A stretch of 8,720 nt of DNA from an uncultured Oscillospiraceae bacterium (GTDB lineage: Bacteria; Bacillota; Clostridia; Oscillospirales; Acutalibacteraceae), in assembly GCA_900550095.1 (NCBI GenBank), contig URRG01000076.1, forward strand, positions 1-8,720. The letters are read 5' to 3'. The number at the start of each line of letters is the position of its first letter. Position 1 is the first letter of the stretch. Shown piece by piece: positions 5,308-8,720 of the stretch. The position numbers were made by a program, and so were the translations under genes. A model generated the notes under the pieces. That model was not told where the DNA came from, did no database searches, and was given only the letters and a program-made list of their open reading frames with translations.

Positions 5308-6555
5308 TTGCGGGAAATCCATATGCCGACTTTTGCTCCTCGGATGCATTCTATGCGTATGCTTGCTCGCGTCCTTCTTCTCTGCGCAGGTATGGGTATT
5401 GTTCTGTTCGTATGCAGCTTTGCCGTTTTCCCCGCTGCCCAGGCAGCGGGGAACTTTTCTTATGTGCTCTCCGGTTCTGCTCTTCCGGGAAAAAGCGTTG
5501 AGCTTTCTCTTGTGATGCCGGAAGGGACTCCCGCTGTATCCGGCTTCCGGTGCGGCGTCTCCCTTGAAGGCAGTCCCCTCATCTGTTCCAAGGTGAAGGG
5601 CTGCGGGGCCGTCTCCGGAAGTTCTCTCTACGTCTCTCAGCCGGCTTCGGGTCCTGTCTGCGTATATGCAGGAGCTGACGGAACCGCCTCCCGGCTTTCC
5701 GGGGAGCTTATCGCCTTTACGCTGAAAATTCCTGAAAACGCCGCCGAAGGAGATGTTCTTACAGTCAAACTCTGGGCGGATCAGGTGTGCGGTGAAAACG
5801 GGAAAGCTCCGGAGGGATTTTCCTCCTTTTCTCAAACCGTCTCCATTCCCGTGGGAAACACGGGCGGGGACAGGCTTGCCTTCCTGAAGCCGGATACGGG
5901 TTCACTTTCCCCTGCCTTTTCGCCGGAAGTCTTCTCCTATACGCTTCAGGTGCCTTCCTCTGTAAAGGAAGTGCATTTTGAAGCCGAAGCGCAGAATGGG
6001 GCGAAGATCACTATAAGCCGTTACCGGCTTCAGGCGGCTGGTAAAACAACTGAAATCCGCATTACGCTCACAGACGAAGACGCAGGAAAAACCGTCTATG
6101 TGGTCACGGTTCATCGGGGCGATGAAGAGGCCGGCGCAGGCACGGACTTCTCTGGAGCAGGCCACTCCGGCAAAAGCTCTTCCAAAGGAGAAACGCATTC
6201 TTTCGGCAGCGCAGAGGGCAGCTTCCCTGTGCAGAGCGGGGCGTCCCCGGCGGGTTCTGCCGCCCAGCCTCAGTCTCCGCTTCAAATCCTGCAGAACCAT
6301 CTTCCGGAATGGACAGGGATCCTCTCCCTCCTCTTTTCTGCAGCCGCGCTGATTCTTGCTCTTTACTTTGTGTGCAGAAAGAAAAGCACGAAATCCAGCG
6401 GCGAACGAATCCCCTCCGGCATAGAAAAAATAGAAGATACAGACGCCTGTGAAAAGGAGAAGAAGGAGAAACAAGAAGAAACCGCGGGAAAAGACCACGG
6501 CGAGAATAGCAAAGAGGAAAACGAACCGAAAAGCCGGCAGAAAGACGACAGCTGA
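5308..6555 (+). CDS. Membrane-anchored surface protein with cohesin-like and cadherin-like domains
   Basis: A 415-residue extracytoplasmic protein. The basic start RMLAR leads into a hydrophobic core at about 22-41 and a likely signal peptidase site AQA-A near 46. A beta-rich region at 49-182 looks like a cohesin-type domain (VLSGSALPGKSVELSLVMP opening). A cadherin-like beta-sandwich (PF12733 type) spans 188-271, with GSLSPAFSPEVFSYTLQVPS and YVVTVHRGD hallmarks. A Ser/Gly-rich linker (275-325), a transmembrane helix at about 336-356, and a Lys/Glu-rich cytosolic tail follow. There is no LPxTG; the anchor is the helix. The start is TTG 5308, 9 nt after GAGG (5295-5298); the alternative ATG 5323 lacks such a site. 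It follows the acyltransferase gene by 16 nt, probably as an operon. Its ligand is unknown; scaffold or adhesion roles are guesses. Confidence 0.82.
   Translation: MREIHMPTFAPRMHSMRMLARVLLLCAGMGIVLFVCSFAVFPAAQAAGNFSYVLSGSALPGKSVELSLVMPEGTPAVSGFRCGVSLEGSPLICSKVKGCGAVSGSSLYVSQPASGPVCVYAGADGTASRLSGELIAFTLKIPENAAEGDVLTVKLWADQVCGENGKAPEGFSSFSQTVSIPVGNTGGDRLAFLKPDTGSLSPAFSPEVFSYTLQVPSSVKEVHFEAEAQNGAKITISRYRLQAAGKTTEIRITLTDEDAGKTVYVVTVHRGDEEAGAGTDFSGAGHSGKSSSKGETHSFGSAEGSFPVQSGASPAGSAAQPQSPLQILQNHLPEWTGILSLLFSAAALILALYFVCRKKSTKSSGERIPSGIEKIEDTDACEKEKKEKQEETAGKDHGENSKEENEPKSRQKDDS
5428..5460 (+). other. Terminator-like hairpin inside the surface-protein gene
   Basis: TTCCCCGCTGCC (5428-5439) and GGCAGCGGGGAA (5442-5453) form a perfect 12-bp inverted repeat with a minimal loop, followed by CTTTTCT. 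It encodes the signal-peptide cleavage region (residues 41-49). It could end transcripts from the acyltransferase gene early, or slow translation at the signal peptide. Confidence 0.45.
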
Positions 6556-6616
6556 GCCGGGCAAAATCTCTTTTACGGCTGACACATATAAGGTTTGCCC
6601 CAAACGGCCCTCTTCA

Positions 6617-6632
6617 TACGAAATTACGAAAT
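6617..6632 (+). repeat. Tandem 8-bp repeat TACGAAAT x2 upstream of dppA
   Basis: Two perfect head-to-tail copies lie 59 nt before the dppA start codon, in the 135-nt gap after the surface-protein gene. This could be a direct-repeat binding site near the dppA promoter; AT-rich TATACA and TATATT boxes follow at 6642-6663, but none has a good -35. Confidence 0.3.
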
Positions 6633-6690
6633 CCAGAAGCATATACAAGCATCTATATATATTACCATACCAATAAGGAGTGACTGCAGA

Positions 6691-7491
6691 ATGAAGCTTT
6701 TTATCAGCGCAGATATCGAAGGGACCGCCGGTATCGCTGATTGGGGGGAGACGAGCCCGGGAAACGCCCTCTATGACGGGTATTTTGCCAAGCAAATGAC
6801 AAAAGAGGTGAACGCCGCCTGCGAAGGCGCCTTGGAAAGCGGCGCAGCCGAGATTTTGATCAAGGACGCCCATGACACGGCCCGAAACCTGATCCCCTCT
6901 GAACTGCCGGAAAACGCCCGGATCCTCCGGGGATGGACGGGTCTTCCCTGTTCCATGATGGCTGGGCTGGATTCCACCTTTGACGCAGCGGCAATGACGG
7001 GCTATCACACCTGCGGCGGCAGCAACGGCAGCCCCCTCGCTCATACGATGAATTTGGATACGGAGTACATTCGGATAAACGGAGAACTGGCCAGCGAATT
7101 TATGATCAACGCGTATTTTGCCGCTTACCAAAAGGTTCCCGTAGCCTTTATCAGCGGGGATGAGATGATCTGCGGCCTGGCAAAACAGCTCTGCCCGAAT
7201 ATTACCGCCGTTCCCGTCAGCCGGGGAATCGGCGGTGCATCCGTGGCGCTGCATCCGGAGGAAGCTGTCCGCCGAATCCGGGAAGGAATGAGGCAGGCCC
7301 TCTCCGGGGATCTTTCCCGCTGCCTGATCTCCCTGCCCTCCGGCTTCCATGTGGAAGTCCGCTATAGAGAGCACAAAAGAGCCCTTTTCAGCTCCTATTT
7401 TCCTGGGGCCGAGATCGTAGACATGAAGACGATCTCTTTCTCTTCAGAGGATTATATGGACGTGCTGAAATTCTTTATGTTCTGCCTCTGA
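6691..7491 (+). CDS. dppA: DppA-type D-aminopeptidase (M55)
   Basis: A 266-residue cytoplasmic zinc peptidase that removes N-terminal D-amino acids, D-Ala-D-Ala and D-Ala-containing peptides being the known substrates in Bacillus. Family landmarks: MKLFISADIEG with D8 and E10, KDAH with H61, TGYH with H106, LAHTM with H118 (the proposed catalytic His115 of DppA) and E136 four residues before NAY. These match the D8, E10, H60, H104, E133 zinc set of Bacillus DppA with a one- to three-residue shift. Length fits the family (about 270). AAGGAG 10 nt before ATG 6691 decides the start; the frame opens earlier, at 6595, but without a ribosome site. No dipeptide ABC transporter genes follow, unlike the Bacillus dpp operon. 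It may be read through from the surface-protein gene or from its own promoter. Confidence 0.92.
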   Translation: MKLFISADIEGTAGIADWGETSPGNALYDGYFAKQMTKEVNAACEGALESGAAEILIKDAHDTARNLIPSELPENARILRGWTGLPCSMMAGLDSTFDAAAMTGYHTCGGSNGSPLAHTMNLDTEYIRINGELASEFMINAYFAAYQKVPVAFISGDEMICGLAKQLCPNITAVPVSRGIGGASVALHPEEAVRRIREGMRQALSGDLSRCLISLPSGFHVEVRYREHKRALFSSYFPGAEIVDMKTISFSSEDYMDVLKFFMFCL

Positions 7492-7569
7492 GTTTCCCAA
7501 ATTCCTTCGGCTGGTCGTGGCGGAACAACGGCGGCCTCTGCAGAGACCGAAAAATGTATCCAAGCAGAA

Positions 7570-7610
7570 AAATGAGGAAAAGCCTTGCAGCTTTTCCTCA
7601 TTTCCTTTTG
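7570..7610. terminator. Bidirectional terminator between dppA and the P-loop gene
   Basis: A perfect 14-bp stem, AAATGAGGAAAAGC (7570-7583) with GCTTTTCCTCATTT (7590-7603), has a 6-nt loop. The plus-strand tail is TTTCCTTTT; the minus-strand side ends in TTT. It lies between two convergent genes and can serve both. Confidence 0.85.
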
Positions 7611-7616
7611 TATCGA

Positions 7617-8642
7617 TCATCCAAAGAGCGCGCGAAGAACAAGCAGTCTCCTTTTTTCCGCTTCATCCTCATCCAGCGGATACAGATGGAACTGCCAAAA
7701 CGCTTCCGCTGCTTCTCCTGCCAGATGCAGCTTTTCTCCCGCCTGACGCAGGGCGTCCCTGTATTCCTCCGCAAGCTCTGTGATGCGTGGCGTGAAGAGC
7801 AGCTCCCCGGCAGGGCTGGCCGTTTCCCGATAGAGATCCAGCACCACATCGCTTTCCCGGGTGGGGGAATACTCATGGGGCGCCGTGCTGTCAAACACAC
7901 AGAACCCAAGCTCCCGCACGATGACCATATCGAAGGCATATGGATCCAGAGAGCTGTGATACACCTCCGTGCAGAAGCCGCGCCTGCGGGCAAAGGCAGC
8001 CAGTTTACGGAGCAGAGTGGATTTTCCCGTTCCCGGCCTCCCCTTCAAAAAACACCGGCGGGAAAGGGAATTGGTCAGGCTGCGGATATATTCCGCCCTT
8101 CCCTTTGCCGTATACGCGTCAAAGAAGCGATGTACGCAGCGCCCCGGCTTTTCCAAAGATCTGCCGCCCAGAAGCTCCTCGCCCAGTTGTTCCGTCAGAC
8201 GGTCTGCAGCGGAAAAATCTATCGTATCCGCATAGAGCTTCTGCCAGTCTTCCCGTAAAAGCCGAGCTCTTTCCAGAGACTCCCCCGCAGAGGAAAGCAT
8301 ACTGCGCACAGCGCGAAGCAATTCGTCATCCAAAAGGGAAAGTCCCCCCTCTGAATCCTCATACCAGGGATCGGAGATCCAAATTCCTGCAGAAACCTGC
8401 GGCAGACGGATCCCCTGCAGCTCATTTGTCAGGCAGTTGTGAACGATCTCTGCAGCGATCCCCCTCTCTCTGGCCGCCTCCAGAACAGAGGAAAGCATCT
8501 CCCGGGCGGCAAACAGCGGATAGTCGTGCAGACGACAAACCCTTCTCAGCCCGCGGAAATTCTCCTCAAAATAGCTTACATACCCTCTGGCGCTGTTGGA
8601 AGCGCAAAACCAGTGCATTTCTTTACGCTGGCTCTCATCCAT
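7617..8642 (-). CDS. Tandem P-loop ATPase (PRK06851-like) with a degenerate first copy
   Basis: A conserved Firmicute protein of unknown role, about 341 residues. Numbering here is from the ATG at 8648. It consists of two homologous halves. H12 to E97 (HWFCASNSARGY opening) aligns almost without gaps to H173 to E259 (HRFFDAYTAKGR opening). The second copy has an intact Walker A, GRPGTGKST at 203-211, and the family's D-x-T-A-P-H segment (253-258). The first copy has HDYPLFAAR where the P-loop should be, so only one nucleotide site is likely. GGGAGG favours the second ATG at 8642 (7-8 nt spacing) over the one at 8648, which it nearly touches. No membrane segment is seen. It is convergent with dppA and shares its terminator. 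Nothing nearby indicates its partner. Confidence 0.8.
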   Translation of the reverse strand: MDESQRKEMHWFCASNSARGYVSYFEENFRGLRRVCRLHDYPLFAAREMLSSVLEAARERGIAAEIVHNCLTNELQGIRLPQVSAGIWISDPWYEDSEGGLSLLDDELLRAVRSMLSSAGESLERARLLREDWQKLYADTIDFSAADRLTEQLGEELLGGRSLEKPGRCVHRFFDAYTAKGRAEYIRSLTNSLSRRCFLKGRPGTGKSTLLRKLAAFARRRGFCTEVYHSSLDPYAFDMVIVRELGFCVFDSTAPHEYSPTRESDVVLDLYRETASPAGELLFTPRITELAEEYRDALRQAGEKLHLAGEAAEAFWQFHLYPLDEDEAEKRRLLVLRALFG

Positions 8643-8697
8643 ATGCATTCCCTCCCACTGACTTGTTTCTCAGGCCGCATACCAGGGGCTTCCTTCA

Positions 8698-8719
8698 GCG
8701 GCTGCAGATATGCAGCCGC
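8698..8719. other. Perfect 9-bp hairpin at the right edge
   Basis: GCGGCTGCA (8698-8706) and TGCAGCCGC (8711-8719) are separated by GATA. No T tract follows on the plus strand within the window or on the minus strand, so a terminator cannot be claimed. It lies about 50 nt upstream of the P-loop gene start and could belong to its leader or to a neighbour beyond the edge. Confidence 0.35.
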
Positions 8720-8720
8720 C

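Noticed and set aside
5182..5835. A 217-codon minus-strand frame.
   Set aside because: It overlaps the acyltransferase and the surface protein on the other strand and is Arg/Lys/Ser-rich without motifs.
6548..6580. A possible terminator AGCCG...CGGCT after the surface-protein gene.
   Set aside because: It has only a 5-bp outer stem with an internal loop and no T tract, so transcription into dppA may continue.
5902..7374. A 490-codon open frame on the minus strand.
   Set aside because: It lies antisense to the well-supported surface-protein and dppA genes, shows no recognisable domain, and has a low-complexity, Cys/Phe/Arg-rich composition typical of a shadow frame.

Overview
The window looks like chromosomal DNA from a low-to-mid GC Firmicute, probably an anaerobic Clostridia member such as Lachnospiraceae. 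This is inferred from strong AGGAGG-type ribosome binding sites, use of GTG and TTG starts beside ATG, many intrinsic terminators, and the families present (KtrA-type K+ gating subunit, VanX, DppA, a CrtO-like acyltransferase, a cohesin/cadherin-like surface protein). No phage, IS, CRISPR, tRNA or rRNA feature was seen. Every function below rests on reading motifs by eye; no database search was possible.

Layout. At the left, a minus-strand KtrA/TrkA-type regulator (118-762) and a plus-strand URO-D superfamily protein (1054-2028) are divergently transcribed from back-to-back promoters. The regulator has a leader of about 110 nt that can fold as a three-way junction ending just before its Shine-Dalgarno. 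The URO-D protein carries the H-x-C...C zinc pattern of corrinoid methyltransferases rather than the signature of haem-pathway decarboxylases. Beyond it are two convergent terminators, a possible 58-residue Cys-containing minus-strand gene, and a hairpin-rich stretch.

At 2504-4326 a minus-strand pair has overlapping stop and start: an extended-SDR NAD-dependent epimerase/dehydratase-like protein followed by a VanX-family D-Ala-D-Ala dipeptidase starting at GTG. Their upstream region (4327-4500) holds an extended -10 promoter candidate and two palindromes. Next to it is a startless minus-strand reading frame (4508-4786) that looks like the 3' remnant of a lost gene.

From 4764 rightwards on the plus strand are a CrtO-like membrane acyltransferase, a secreted and membrane-anchored surface protein with a cohesin-like and a cadherin-like domain, and a DppA-type (M55) D-aminopeptidase. 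The last is closed by a 14-bp bidirectional terminator shared with a convergent minus-strand P-loop protein (7617-8642). That protein is an internal duplication whose first copy has lost its Walker A motif.

Common themes. Two unrelated zinc peptidases for D-amino-acid peptides (VanX and DppA) suggest peptidoglycan turnover or salvage. The acyltransferase and surface protein form a plausible two-gene envelope unit. No obvious new multi-gene defence or biosynthetic system is visible. The least explained items are the KtrA leader RNA, the degenerate tandem ATPase, the acyltransferase/surface-protein pair and the startless reading frame.
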